A DNA stretch of 64,000 nucleotides from Anaerocolumna aminovalerica (lineage in GTDB: Bacteria; Bacillota; Clostridia; Lachnospirales; Lachnospiraceae). Made by a program: the position numbers and the translations under genes. The stretch spans positions 1 to 64,000 of the forward strand of contig NZ_FOWD01000003.1 in NCBI RefSeq assembly GCF_900115365.1, read 5' to 3'. The notes under the pieces were generated by a model. That model ran no database searches. It had not been told where the DNA came from and was given only the letters and a program-made list of their open reading frames with translations. Positions 1 through 9,296 of this stretch are shown one piece after another (position 1 is the first letter of the stretch; every line of letters starts with the position of its first letter).

Positions 1-204
1 AGGCATTCCAATCTGAAATACAAATATGGAAACAGAAATTTTTGGTGCAGAGGATATTATGTAGATACAGTAGGAAAAAATGCAAAGAAAATACAAGAAT
101 ATATACAAAATCAAATACAGGAAGATTTGCAATATGACCAGATATCATTGAAAGAGTATATAGACCCGTTTACGGGTGAGCCAGTACAAAAGGGCAAAAA
201 ATAA
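1..204 (+). CDS. tnpA: IS200/IS605-type Y1 transposase TnpA, C-terminal part
   Basis: The reading frame is open from the first base and stops at 204, giving the last 67 residues of a protein whose start lies outside the window. The pieces GNRNFWCRGYYVDTVGKN and DPFTGEPVQKGKK are typical of the C-terminus of IS200-like TnpA. The catalytic tyrosine motif YxxxQ is visible as EYIQNQ. TnpA is a single-strand DNA HUH transposase that cuts at hairpins near the element ends. The hairpin-rich DNA directly after it supports an IS200/IS605 right end. Whether the element is active cannot be judged from this fragment. Confidence 0.85.
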   Translation, partial: RHSNLKYKYGNRNFWCRGYYVDTVGKNAKKIQEYIQNQIQEDLQYDQISLKEYIDPFTGEPVQKGKK

Positions 205-330
205 AGCCCTTTAGGGTTTGCCCGAGAAAATAGTGCGGCTGGCGAACTATTCAGTGCGTCTTTAGACGCAAGCAGGTAAAAGCCCCTTATAGGGGCAAAT
301 CAAGCCACCAGCTAAGCTGGTGGTCTTGAC
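1..330 (+). mobile_element. IS200/IS605-family element, right part
   Basis: After the tnpA stop there are three short hairpins: TGCGTC-TTTA-GACGCA near 257-272, GCCCC-TTATA-GGGGC near 282-296, and a perfect 8-bp stem CCACCAGC/GCTGGTGG at 305-312 and 316-323 with a 3-nt loop. A subterminal hairpin of this type is the right-end recognition signal of IS200/IS605 elements. The right boundary is probably near 330, just before the AlaRS-like gene, but the exact cleavage site is inferred. Confidence 0.7.
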
Positions 331-364
331 TAATACAAAAAATTACTAGGAGAGGAGTTTTTCA

Positions 365-2140
365 ATGACAGCACAAGAATTAAGAAGAATGTATGTTGAA
401 TTTTTTAAGGAGAGAGGACATTGTGAAATCGCCTCTGCTTCATTGCTACCGGACAATGACCCAACGGTTCTATTTACTACGGCTGGTATGCATCCGTTAG
501 TTCCGTACTTGTTAGGTGAGAGCCATCCACAAGGTAAAAGATTGACTAATGTTCAGAAATGTATAAGAACATGTGATATTGATGAAGTTGGTGATGATAC
601 ACATCTTACATTTTTTGAGATGTTAGGAAATTGGTCTCTAGGAGATTATTTTAAAGAAGAATCAGTTTCATTAAGTTTTGAGTTTTTAACAACCGTTCTG
701 CATATTCCAGTAGAACGGCTTGCTGTTACTGTTTTTAGTGGTGACGATATAGTTGCAAGGGATGATGAAACAGCTAAGATGTGGAAAACAAAGGGACTGT
801 CAGATAGTCAAATATTTTTTTACGGCAGAGAAGAGAATTGGTGGGGCCCAGCAGGGGTAACTGGTCCATGTGGTCCGGACACGGAGATATTTTATGATAT
901 GGGAAAGGAGTCTTGTAGTGAGGATTGCGGACCAGCCTGCCACTGTGGGAAATACGTTGAAATATGGAATAACGTTTTTATGGAATATAACAAAAATAGT
1001 GACGGCTCATATGAACCTCTGCACAATAAAAATGTAGATACAGGAATGGGAATGGAAAGAGTTTTAACTATTTTGAATGGTAAAAATAATGTGTATGATA
1101 CGGAACTATTTATACCAGTGATGAATAAACTCAAAAGCTTAACTGATATTTCGTATTCAGATGAAAATAAAAGGGATTTCCGTATCATATGTGAGCATTC
1201 AAGAGCAATTACATTTATACTTGGTGACCCAAAGCGAATTACACCTTCAAATACAGAGCAGGGCTATATTTTACGAAGGTTAATTAGAAGGACCATAAGA
1301 CTAATTAAAAAGCATGGCTTTCCTGACAATATCCTTTGTGATTTGGTAAACGTGATAATACAACAATATAAGGATGTATATAAGGAGCTTGGAGAAAATC
1401 AAAATTTTATTTTAGATCAAATAGAGAAGGAGTCCTGTTTATTCAGAAAAACTCTTGATTCCGGCTTAAAGAAGGCAGAACGGTATTTTGCTTTACTAGA
1501 AAAGGATGAATTATTGAGTGGAGAACTTGCATTTAGATTGTATGATACGTTTGGATTTCCTATAGAATTTACAATGGAATTAGCTGATGAGCGTGGGGTA
1601 AGGGTAGATATTACTAATTTTGAGCAAAGATTTAAAGAACATCAGGAGAAATCAAGACAAGGTGCAGAAGGAAAGTTTAAAGGCGGCCTTGCTGATGCCA
1701 GTATACAAACAGCACGGCTTCATACAGCAACCCATCTTCTGAATGGTGCGTTAAGGAAGGTGCTGGGTGACAGCATTTATCAGCGGGGCAGCAATATAAC
1801 CGAAGAGCGGTTGCGATTTGATTTTTCATTTACCAGAAAACTAACAGCAGAAGAGCTAATTGAAGTATCAAGGATTGTAAACGAAGCCATCCATAAAAGT
1901 ATTGATGTAAAATGCGTGGAAATGACATTGGATGAAGCCAGAGAATCAAATGCAATCGGAATATTTGACAATAAGTATGGTGATAGAGTTAAAGTTTATA
2001 CGATTCCTGGTTACTCCAAAGAAATATGTGGTGGTCCACATGCTTTCAATACAAATGAATTGGGGAAATTTATAATACTAAAGGAAGAAGCATCTTCGGC
2101 TGGCGTTAGAAGAATTAAGGCAAAAATCGAGTATGATTAA
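365..2140 (+). CDS. Short alanyl-tRNA synthetase paralogue lacking C-Ala
   Basis: This 591-residue protein has the class II alanyl-tRNA synthetase catalytic domain (about 1-245, with TTAGMHP near 38-44, [14 protein letters not shown] near 83-96 and GMGMER near 227-232). The helical tRNA-binding part follows, then an editing domain with both zinc-binding motifs, HTATH (453-457) and CGGPH (555-559). Full-length bacterial AlaRS is about 870-880 residues; the C-terminal oligomerisation/C-Ala domain is absent. A four-cysteine cluster (C184, C188, C192, C194) may bind zinc. The ATG follows AGGAGAGGAG. No frameshift is seen after the stop, so the short form looks natural. It is probably a second AlaRS, able in principle to charge tRNA-Ala and hydrolyse mischarged tRNA. 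It sits alone, right after an IS end, which fits lateral gain. Confidence 0.85.
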   Translation: MTAQELRRMYVEFFKERGHCEIASASLLPDNDPTVLFTTAGMHPLVPYLLGESHPQGKRLTNVQKCIRTCDIDEVGDDTHLTFFEMLGNWSLGDYFKEESVSLSFEFLTTVLHIPVERLAVTVFSGDDIVARDDETAKMWKTKGLSDSQIFFYGREENWWGPAGVTGPCGPDTEIFYDMGKESCSEDCGPACHCGKYVEIWNNVFMEYNKNSDGSYEPLHNKNVDTGMGMERVLTILNGKNNVYDTELFIPVMNKLKSLTDISYSDENKRDFRIICEHSRAITFILGDPKRITPSNTEQGYILRRLIRRTIRLIKKHGFPDNILCDLVNVIIQQYKDVYKELGENQNFILDQIEKESCLFRKTLDSGLKKAERYFALLEKDELLSGELAFRLYDTFGFPIEFTMELADERGVRVDITNFEQRFKEHQEKSRQGAEGKFKGGLADASIQTARLHTATHLLNGALRKVLGDSIYQRGSNITEERLRFDFSFTRKLTAEELIEVSRIVNEAIHKSIDVKCVEMTLDEARESNAIGIFDNKYGDRVKVYTIPGYSKEICGGPHAFNTNELGKFIILKEEASSAGVRRIKAKIEYD

Positions 2141-2316
2141 AGCTTTATCTTATTTATAAATTAATTCCTGTTAATCATGGAATGTTTTAGCTGCATAGAC
2201 AGAAGAGAAAGAAATCAAACATGTTATAGGTGATTATCCTCACATGGTTAACCATTAAACCATCGAGAAATAAATCTAGATATACAGTATCTATTTGGAT
2301 ATGCAATTCATATATA

Positions 2317-2365
2317 ATAAAAACCAGGTGTAAGAGAATAATGATTTCATACACCTGGTTTTTAT
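2317..2365. terminator. Bidirectional terminator between the AlaRS-like gene and the peroxiredoxin gene
   Basis: A perfect 16-bp stem (2317-2332 with 2350-2365) has A-rich and T-rich ends on both sides. It lies between two convergent genes and would end transcription from both. Confidence 0.85.
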
Positions 2366-2399
2366 CATTTAGAATTATGGCAGGAATGGAAAATGGTTA

Positions 2400-3038
2400 T
2401 TATGGTAAGTCTTTGTAACACCAGAACCAGTCCATGCAATTCAATTCCATTTTGGCTGGTTCGTTTATCCGCTCTAACATCTGGTTGTATGTCTGTGGTG
2501 GAGGAATCATAGCAGGACTGCCGGGCTGCCAGTTAGCAGGGGTAACCACTTTATTTTTATCCGTTGTTTGAAGAGCGGTTAATAAACGAAGAATCTCGTA
2601 TATGTTTCTGCCATTTGTCAAAGGATAAATTAGAATGGCGCGGATGATCTGCTGGGGATCAATAAAGTATACATTTCGCACAGTTTCCTGTTTACTGGCA
2701 TCTGGGGCAATCATTCCATAGAGACCGGCAACTTCCGCCATGCGGTCTGCAATCACAGGAAAAGGGATCTGAACACCAGTTAATAGATAAATCTGATTTA
2801 CCCATGCAAGATGAGAAGGGTTACTATCGATACTTAATCCTATTAACTTCGTATTTAATGCTTCAAATTTATCATTTGCTTTTGCAAATTCAACAAATTC
2901 TGTTGTACATACTGGTGTGAAGTCACCTGGGTGTGAAAATAGTATAACCCAGTGACCTTTGTTATCTGACATTTTGATTGGTCCAAAGGTTGTCATTGCT
3001 GTAAAATCAGGAGCTTTCATGCCGATACTGACATTCAT
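2400..3038 (-). CDS. 1-Cys type (Prx6 family) peroxiredoxin
   Basis: This 212-residue thiol peroxidase would reduce hydrogen peroxide and organic peroxides in the cytoplasm. The peroxidatic cysteine is C44 in the motif PGDFTPVCTTE, which is the Prx6-subfamily form. Two more cysteines near the C-terminus (ELNCMDWFWCYK, about C201 and C207) resemble the C-terminal cysteines of archaeal and clostridial Prx6 enzymes, where they can take part in disulphide exchange. Length is normal for the family. Upstream GGTGAAAA is only a weak ribosome binding site. It is a single gene, ended by the terminator at 2317-2365. Confidence 0.9.
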   Translation of the reverse strand: MNVSIGMKAPDFTAMTTFGPIKMSDNKGHWVILFSHPGDFTPVCTTEFVEFAKANDKFEALNTKLIGLSIDSNPSHLAWVNQIYLLTGVQIPFPVIADRMAEVAGLYGMIAPDASKQETVRNVYFIDPQQIIRAILIYPLTNGRNIYEILRLLTALQTTDKNKVVTPANWQPGSPAMIPPPQTYNQMLERINEPAKMELNCMDWFWCYKDLP

Positions 3039-3531
3039 GGGATTTTCACCAAAATACTATTTTTACTATATATATATGCCGGTTGGAAAGAATAAAGTAG
3101 CAGTAGATTGAGACGTTTGCTGAAGCTCCAAAATAACCTTACGGCTTCTTAAGCCAGTCGGCCAATAGAGAATTAACACAATCTCGTTATTTTTTGCTAA
3201 TTATTCTAAATTTTTGATGTATTCTTATGCTAAAACTTAAAAGCAATACTTTAAATTATATCTCTCTTGATGCTGATTAACACTGAACTTAGACAATAAA
3301 GTACATTTTGGTTTACGTGGACTTTACTTAATATTGATTTACCAATATCTAATAATAAAGTACATATTTTAGTTTATTTGTTATAACACTACATTGATTC
3401 CAAAAGTTCAATGCTTGACACTAATAGATATTGTTTTGTACATACTAATAATGTGTAATATTACCATGTGATTATATACAAACGTTTTAGATTACAAACT
3501 GGACATAGTATATATTGAGAGGAACACTATC
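3039..3531. other. AT-rich gap with a repeated AATAAAGTACAT motif
   Basis: No gene is visible. Two copies of AATAAAGTACAT followed by a TTTAGTTTA-like stretch occur near 3295-3315 and 3353-3375. A TTGACA hexamer at 3415-3420 is followed by a poor -10 candidate, so promoter assignment to the cupin remnant is uncertain. Confidence 0.4.
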
Positions 3532-3950
3532 ATGCAAGAACTAGAAAAAAATATAAAGACAGCACAGTACTTCGATTTCAATTTCAATCAGATTTATGAC
3601 CACATTGGTTAGTAAGAACGATTGTTCGGATTTCAAAAAAGTGATATTGCTTCGCCATACAGAAGTGGCGAGGAAAAACTCGGTGTTAACTTTACAACCA
3701 AGAAAAATTAATTATCCATATCATCAGTATACAGGGAATGAAGAAGTTTTTTATATTATCTCTGGGACTGCTGTGATATTGAAGTTTCTGAAGGTGATGT
3801 AATTGTAATGCCGTCAAATGGAACGGCGCGCACATGCTGACTAATAATTCAAATGAAACCGCTTTTTTACCTTGGTGTTCATATAGCAGGTTCGCCGGAA
3901 GTAGTTTATATAATGGACGGAGGTAGACATGGAAAACTATATTGAAAAAA
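3532..3950 (+). pseudogene. Frameshifted cupin-domain protein remnant
   Basis: Pieces of one small cupin protein can be read in successive frames. These are MQELEKNIKTAQYFDF from 3532, then VSKNDCSDFKK and HQYTGNEEVFYIISGTA from about 3600, then IEVSEGDVIVMPSNGT, then YLGVHIAGSPEVVYIMDGG up to about 3920. The phrases TGNEEVFYIISG and EVSEGD match the two conserved cupin motifs (metal-binding barrel). At least three frame changes separate them, so a complete product is not made. A ribosome binding site (GAGAGGAAC) still precedes the first ATG. The 3' part overlaps the start of the HD-domain gene. Confidence 0.75.
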
Positions 3951-4453
3951 TGCAAAAGCATATACATAATGGACGTTCTGAAGAAATGGAAAATCGCATT
4001 GAAAGGCTTCGAAAGTATATTGATGAAATTCTATTAAACATGAAAGACACTCAAGAAAGAAGGTGTGGGTATATCCATCTTTATGGAGTTTCACAAACAT
4101 GTGCTTTTATAGCTCTCAAAAGAAATCTAGATTTTGAATTGGCGACCATGGTTGGTATGTTACATGATTTACATTCTTACAAAGCCATGAATACTGAAAA
4201 TCATGCTGAGCATGGTGCAGTTTGGGCACGTCAAATTCTTGATGAGTTGTCATTGACAACAGAGAATGAAACAGATTTAATATGTTCAGCTATTCGTAAC
4301 CACAGCTCAAAGGCGACTACTCATTCTGCATTTGATGAAGTATTAAAAGATGCAGATGTTTTGCAACATTATTTATATAATCCGCTTTTTCCTGTGATGG
4401 AACATGAAAAATGTAGGTTGCAGAATTTATTAACTGAATTTGGTATTAAGTAA
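3929..4453 (+). CDS. HD-domain phosphohydrolase
   Basis: This 174-residue cytoplasmic protein carries an HD metal-binding domain. Visible ligands are H50, the HD pair at 79-80 (MLHDLHSY), H125 (AIRNHSSK) and D141 (LKDADVLQHY). HD proteins hydrolyse phosphate esters, often of nucleotides; no substrate can be assigned here. The ATG follows GGAGG with good spacing. The 5' end overlaps the tail of the decayed cupin gene in another frame. It is intact, unlike its neighbours. Confidence 0.75.
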   Translation: MENYIEKMQKHIHNGRSEEMENRIERLRKYIDEILLNMKDTQERRCGYIHLYGVSQTCAFIALKRNLDFELATMVGMLHDLHSYKAMNTENHAEHGAVWARQILDELSLTTENETDLICSAIRNHSSKATTHSAFDEVLKDADVLQHYLYNPLFPVMEHEKCRLQNLLTEFGIK

Positions 4454-4567
4454 ATATTATAAGTATAATATGTGGTTCAATAACTACCAATTTTTTAGAA
4501 TTTACCTTCTTCGCCCTCGTCCTCGAATGCTAAGTGAGAAATTTATATAACAGAAAGGAGTAAAACA

Positions 4568-5164
4568 ATGAATATAGAAAATTTTACAGGCAAAGCGGAA
4601 GCCTATGCTATAGGACGCCCAGGCTACCCGAAATCGGCGATTGAATATATTTGCTCACTTGTACCGCAGGACGCCGTATTGGCCGATATTGGTGCGGGGA
4701 CGGGAAAATTCACGGTGACTTTGGCGAAGCGTGGTTATTCTGTGTATGCTGTTGAACCCAACGCTGATATGCGCAGGCAGCTTGCAATTACACTTGCCCC
4801 TTATACAAATGTAAGTATTATGGAGGGTACCGCTGAAGCCACAGCACTTCCTGATGGTAGCGTTGATATTCTCACCGTCGCCCATGCACTGCATTGGTTT
4901 AATTTGGATGCATTCCGAGTAGAGTGTAACCGCATCGTCAAGCCCGGAGGATTGGTCATCGCTATTTACAACCATGTACCTGGTAGAGAAATGACAGATT
5001 TTTGTAAACAGACTGTCGATATGTTCTTTACAAATCCTACGACTTGGACATTCCCTAACCCAATGGAATATACACAGACAGGCTTTAATAGGCTTTTGCC
5101 GCCCATTAAACGAAAAATAATAAAAACGACAATTAAAATTTATACAAAATTGTCGTTTTTTTAA
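4568..5164 (+). pseudogene. Class I SAM-dependent methyltransferase, 3'-truncated
   Basis: The first ~175 residues are a normal Rossmann methyltransferase: motif I LADIGAGTGKFT (about 38-49), the acidic end of strand 2 in AVEPN, and ALHWFNLDAF and LVIAIYN further on. Related proteins are about 250 residues. Here the frame runs, after NPMEYT (about 172-177), into unrelated sequence that includes a terminator hairpin (5122-5160), and stops after 198 residues. The C-terminal third has therefore probably been deleted. The ATG follows AAAGGAG. Cofactor binding may survive but substrate binding is doubtful. Confidence 0.6.
5122..5162 (+). terminator. Hairpin terminator overlapping the truncated methyltransferase end
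   Basis: A 13-bp stem, 5122-5134 with 5148-5160, is followed by a T run. It lies inside the last codons of the truncated reading frame, which suggests the deletion joined the methyltransferase to a pre-existing terminator. Confidence 0.8.
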
Positions 5165-5369
5165 TTTGTAATAACTTATTCAGTTTTAGTAAAAAAACAG
5201 TTTTATTGAACATTTTAAATTAATAGTTTATAATGGTATTATATGGAATCTGGGATTGGAAAGCAATATATAGTGTCGTATAATTTAATTTTAAATATTG
5301 ATCTACATAAGCTTGAGTTCGAAAAGAAGTCCGAGTTCATTTTCAAGGACTTCTGGATGAACATGTCTA

Positions 5370-5540
5370 TTATACCGCCCAATCAGGGGTAATATTAATT
5401 GTAACACTATGACCTAAAGTTTTTGTATTATTACGTGCTTCATATGAAGCAAGTCCGTCATTATAAGAGTGAGGATGAACGTGATTGTACCACACATAAG
5501 CAAAGTACTCCACTGCCTGCTTTATTTCATCATCAATATG
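5370..5540 (-). pseudogene. Possible transposase C-terminal remnant
   Basis: On the minus strand a 56-residue open stretch reads IDDEIKQAVEYFAYVWYN, then HPHSYNDGLASYEARNN, then a stop. A YN-x-HPHS-x(4)-G-x(2)-SYEAR ending is like the C-terminus of DDE integrase-core transposases (YN-x-RPHS-x(3)-G-x-TP-x-E). No start codon or upstream transposase domain is present. It sits in a 520-base gap (5165-5685) that otherwise shows no gene. Confidence 0.4.
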
Positions 5541-5685
5541 ATAATAGTGATGATGGATCTACGAACCAATGGTTTTATGTTGCGAATAGGTGGTACGCAC
5601 AGTGAGTATATTCATTAATGGATTATCGACAAAACAGATTAATAATTATTTCAACTATATCAATACATGAAATGGAGAACTTTAT

Positions 5686-7245
5686 ATGAAAACTCATTTT
5701 ATAAAATTAATACTCGTCTGTTTATTAGCTATTTTTACGGTTTCTTTTGGCAGTTGCAGTAAAGAAAGTGAATCAACTATTCAAAAGAAAGTGTTTACAT
5801 CAAAAAATTATAATTTAGTCAATGAAAACTATAACTGGGATGATATAAGTCAACGCACCTTTGAAATGAATTATGGATATTATAATAATTTTGGTATAGG
5901 ATTTGAAACAGGACTTTTTACGGCAGAAGAAGAAAAAGAACAGTTAAATGTACTACTCGATGACTTGAAACAGTTTATTTCTGTTTTGGGACCTATGAAA
6001 GAATTTGACTTGTATATTGTTCAGACCTCGCCTAAACGTGCTTCTTATTCCAAAAAAGATAAAGTGTTTTTACTAAAAGATGACTTTTTGGCAAAAGAGT
6101 ATCATGTGTTATTAATGGATGCATACGAGCTAAAATATGAATGGAGTGGTTATGGCTTAAATGCTTATGTTTCAGGTGATAAAGCAGATGAATCTATGCT
6201 TAAAGACTATTACTTAAATCATGATTCTATGGATTGTTTGGAATTGCTTCCGATTCGTTTTATTGAAGAGTGGAATACACAGATTGAACTGGATATTGCA
6301 AAAAAAAGTGCAATCTCATTAACGAAATTTGTATTGGAAGAGTACGATATACAAAAGCTAAATCAAGTCGATAACGATATACGTACAAAATGGTTAGAAC
6401 ACATTGGAGTTAATAAAGAGTATCAGTATTCATATGGCGATATTGGTAACTATAGTTATTCCAAGGATACAAGTAACTTACTTGTTGTAGATAGTGGAAG
6501 AAATATTTATAATATAAAAAAAATTAGTGGTTTGACGGAATGTAGTGATGATGTTGAAAAATTATTGTATTTTACCGAAAAGGAAATTCAGTATATTAAT
6601 AGTTATTTGTTGGAGAATTTGCCAGCGTATGAATTTGATTTTAGCTCAAAACGAAACATAAGCACATCAAGTGGTAGTGTAAGTACAGCGAAAGGAAATT
6701 TGGATATAGACTTAACTCGACCGGATGTGGTAATTCATGAGTACATGCACACTGTTTTTCCTTTATCAGGTGATCTATATTCTGAGGCTCTGTCTGAGTA
6801 TTTTGGGAAAATTGTTTGTAATAATACATATTGGCAAGAAGCATTTTATAAAAATTATTTGTTAGAAAATAAAGTTGTAGAGGATCCAGTAGTACCGTTA
6901 ATTCAAAGTTATTATTATAGTCACCACAAAAAGCCATTAGGTTTTGATGAAATCGATCGATCTATTTCAATCGATGCAATTGCTTATGCCTCTATTACTG
7001 CCGATTTTCATGCAGGTGGAGTATGGCGAACATTAGAGTCTACATATGGAAATAGAATGAAAAAAGAAGGAATGGAGTTAAATTTTTGGGAAGCGACTTC
7101 ATTTTTTAAATTTTTGATTAATCAATATTCGCTGGATACAGTTATGAATGCAGCATTAACTGATATATCCTATAAGGATGCATATGAGAAAGAATATGAA
7201 ATACTGAAAGAGGATTGGATTCAGTATCTGAATGAAAAACCATGA
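5686..7245 (+). CDS. Secreted zincin-like lipoprotein, putative metallopeptidase
   Basis: This 519-residue protein starts with a signal peptide ending in a lipobox-like SFGSC (lipidated C24), so it is probably anchored outside the membrane. A thermolysin-type zinc motif HEYMH lies at 351-355. It is followed by glutamates in SEALSEYF (367 and 371) that could be the third ligand, as in gluzincins. The N-terminal 340 residues are not recognised. It is monocistronic and ended by the terminator at 7365-7410. A peptidase role follows from the motif only; the family was not identified. Confidence 0.6.
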   Translation: MKTHFIKLILVCLLAIFTVSFGSCSKESESTIQKKVFTSKNYNLVNENYNWDDISQRTFEMNYGYYNNFGIGFETGLFTAEEEKEQLNVLLDDLKQFISVLGPMKEFDLYIVQTSPKRASYSKKDKVFLLKDDFLAKEYHVLLMDAYELKYEWSGYGLNAYVSGDKADESMLKDYYLNHDSMDCLELLPIRFIEEWNTQIELDIAKKSAISLTKFVLEEYDIQKLNQVDNDIRTKWLEHIGVNKEYQYSYGDIGNYSYSKDTSNLLVVDSGRNIYNIKKISGLTECSDDVEKLLYFTEKEIQYINSYLLENLPAYEFDFSSKRNISTSSGSVSTAKGNLDIDLTRPDVVIHEYMHTVFPLSGDLYSEALSEYFGKIVCNNTYWQEAFYKNYLLENKVVEDPVVPLIQSYYYSHHKKPLGFDEIDRSISIDAIAYASITADFHAGGVWRTLESTYGNRMKKEGMELNFWEATSFFKFLINQYSLDTVMNAALTDISYKDAYEKEYEILKEDWIQYLNEKP

Positions 7246-7364
7246 TTTTGCTGAAAATCCCTATTCCCTGTTTTACAATCCCAATATAGAATAGAAGAAT
7301 TGTTAAAAGAGTAAACGCTCCATAGTGGGGACTCTCACAAAGCTAACTATACTGGTACTCAGAT

Positions 7365-7410
7365 GGTGGACATCAACATGACAGTTGATGTCCACCGTCT
7401 CGGGCTTTTT
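7365..7410 (+). terminator. Terminator after the zincin-like gene
   Basis: A 13-bp perfect stem (7365-7377 with 7384-7396, loop ATGACA) is followed by a T-rich stretch. Confidence 0.8.
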
Positions 7411-7419
7411 ATTTCAATT

Positions 7420-7475
7420 GTAAGCACCTAATTTTAGGGTGTACTTCGTAAGCGCCTAATTTCAGGGTGGATTCC
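7420..7475. repeat. Two tandem 28-bp repeats, possible IS21-like end
   Basis: Two adjacent 28-bp units at 7420-7447 and 7448-7475 match at 23 of 28 positions (core AAGCRCCTAATTT). Multiple short repeats near the tips are characteristic of IS21-family ends. On the minus strand CTAGGAGG is followed by ATG near 7540 and a 14-codon remnant, as if the start of an element gene survived. The rest of 7246-7657 holds no gene. Confidence 0.45.
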
Positions 7476-7657
7476 ATTTACTGATATTTATCTTTAAGCT
7501 AATTCTGCTTGACTAATTCTTTTGCTAACTCTAATCATGTCATAAAATAATCCTCCTAGATTAATATTTATTTTAACATTAATCCAAGAGGATGTCTTTA
7601 TAGTTTACAAAAAATTATTTACAGTTTCTTTTTTTAAGTTATATTTTCATATATTTA

Positions 7658-8710
7658 CTATAATTTCTCCCTCAACCTCACCTTATTAGCAGCACTCCTA
7701 CGTCTTGAATCTTCAATAGCAGCATAATGCTTTTTCGTTGTATTAACATCCTTATGTCCTAATACATCAGCAACCAAATAAATATCCCCTGTTTCCCGGT
7801 ACAAGTTTGTACCGTATGTACTTCTTAGCTTATGTGGTGTAATATTCTTAAGTTTCGTTACCAGACCGGAATACTTTTTCACCAGGTTTTCAACTGCCTT
7901 AACGCTGATTCTTTTCTTTTGTAAAGATAAGAACAAAGCTTCCTCACTGCCCGTAGCCGGAACAATCTGTTCACGTTCTTTTAAATATTCTTCTAAGGCA
8001 TCCCGTACTTCCTCACCGAAATAAATAATGGATTCATTTCCACCTTTTCTTCTGATTTTAATACCGTCATTGTTAAAATCCAAGTCATTCAAGTCTAAAC
8101 CAACGCATTCGGAAACACGAATACCGGTACCTAATAGAAGAGTAATAAGAGCCAAATCCCGGTTCTTTAGTTTATTATGATACTTTTGCTGAGAGGTTGT
8201 CATGTTCTCACCATTTTCTACAGCATCTAACATTTTGGCAACTTCATCAATCTCCAGGCGGACAATCTCTTTCTCATGAAGCCTAGGTATGTTAACTAAA
8301 GCTGCCGGATTACTAACTATCATTTCTTTTTTGAAATAGTAGTTGTAGAAGGTACGGAGGGCAATTAATTTTCTTTTCTTACCGTTTTCGCTATTTAAAT
8401 ATTCTTTATCTTCTTTTTTATAGTAGGATAGATAATCCAAGTATTCTTCTATATCTAAGGCTTTTAATTGATCCAGTACTTCAATCTTGAATTCACGAAT
8501 AGGCGTATTTTTGAATGCAGGGTTAGTTTCCGTTAGGAAAGTAAAGAATACCCTTAAATCATAAGCATAGGCGATTCTGGTGAGGGAAGAGGTGGTGGGT
8601 TCAATGCCGCGGAAAAAATCACCGCAGAATCTGGGCAGCTCACCTAATATTTCTCGTAATCTAACTGCATTTTCAATATTTTTTTGGTCGTGATAATTAT
8701 GTTCGGCCAT
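7658..8710 (-). CDS. Tyrosine recombinase, XerC/XerD-like
   Basis: This 350-residue protein has an N-terminal SAM-like core-binding domain (about 30-140) and a C-terminal catalytic domain. Catalytic elements visible are the arginine in GTGIRVSE, the HxxR of ITPHKLRSTYG, the histidine of VLGHKDVNTT and the nucleophilic tyrosine in KKHYAAIE. It makes site-specific DNA strand exchange. It is not flanked by prophage or transposon genes and no attachment site was found, so a Xer-type chromosome role or a conserved orphan integrase is more likely than a recent mobile-element integrase. It has its own weak ribosome binding site (GAAGGGA). Confidence 0.85.
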   Translation of the reverse strand: MAEHNYHDQKNIENAVRLREILGELPRFCGDFFRGIEPTTSSLTRIAYAYDLRVFFTFLTETNPAFKNTPIREFKIEVLDQLKALDIEEYLDYLSYYKKEDKEYLNSENGKKRKLIALRTFYNYYFKKEMIVSNPAALVNIPRLHEKEIVRLEIDEVAKMLDAVENGENMTTSQQKYHNKLKNRDLALITLLLGTGIRVSECVGLDLNDLDFNNDGIKIRRKGGNESIIYFGEEVRDALEEYLKEREQIVPATGSEEALFLSLQKKRISVKAVENLVKKYSGLVTKLKNITPHKLRSTYGTNLYRETGDIYLVADVLGHKDVNTTKKHYAAIEDSRRRSAANKVRLREKL

Positions 8711-9296
8711 GAAATCATTCCCTTCATTACATTTAATATTTATTCATTATAGCATAAAAAGGATAAAGTAACTATAAGTATGAAATTTTTTCAAAATATG
8801 ACACAATTTTAACACTAATTAAAATTATGGTAATATATGAAGCAAATGGAGTATGTTTTTTTAAAAAAGCGAAGAATTCTGTTTGGAACTTATTTATTAG
8901 ATGGAGGTGTTATATGATATAGGACAGAAGATAAGGTGATAGTAAGTCGATTTTTAGATAGCTATTTTATCAGATTGACTAATCAAGCTGGGATGATTTT
9001 ATATAGCCAGCTTAAAAAAGTATTAAATCTTTACAAAAGATAAGTTAGACTCAACAACAAGTAGGTTAAAAGCAGGCTAAATTTACATAAATTAATTATG
9101 TTAACTAATATATCAAATAAAATTTATGTACTTTTATGTTTTTCCTAAAAGATAAGATATGGTTATTCGCATAACTTTTAAATCTTTGCAAAGCAATTAT
9201 AATGCTTATCAATTACATATAAACCAAAATGCTAACTTAGAATGTATATTATATTAGCATTTTAATGACAACAATATACAAAGGGATGATTTTAGA
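8711..9296. other. AT-rich gap with a leader hairpin before the amidase gene
   Basis: No gene is seen in 586 bases. A 10-bp perfect inverted repeat (9226-9235 with 9254-9263, AAAATGCTAA/TTAGCATTTT) lies about 35 bases before the amidase start. It could fold in the mRNA leader. There is no long T run after it, so it is not a clear terminator. Confidence 0.4.

Noticed and set aside
3415-3444. Promoter for the cupin remnant
   Set aside because: TTGACA is perfect but the -10 candidates at 17-18 bases are poor.
7658-8710. Integrase of a prophage or integrative element
   Set aside because: No phage or conjugation genes, no tRNA and no flanking direct repeats were found near it.
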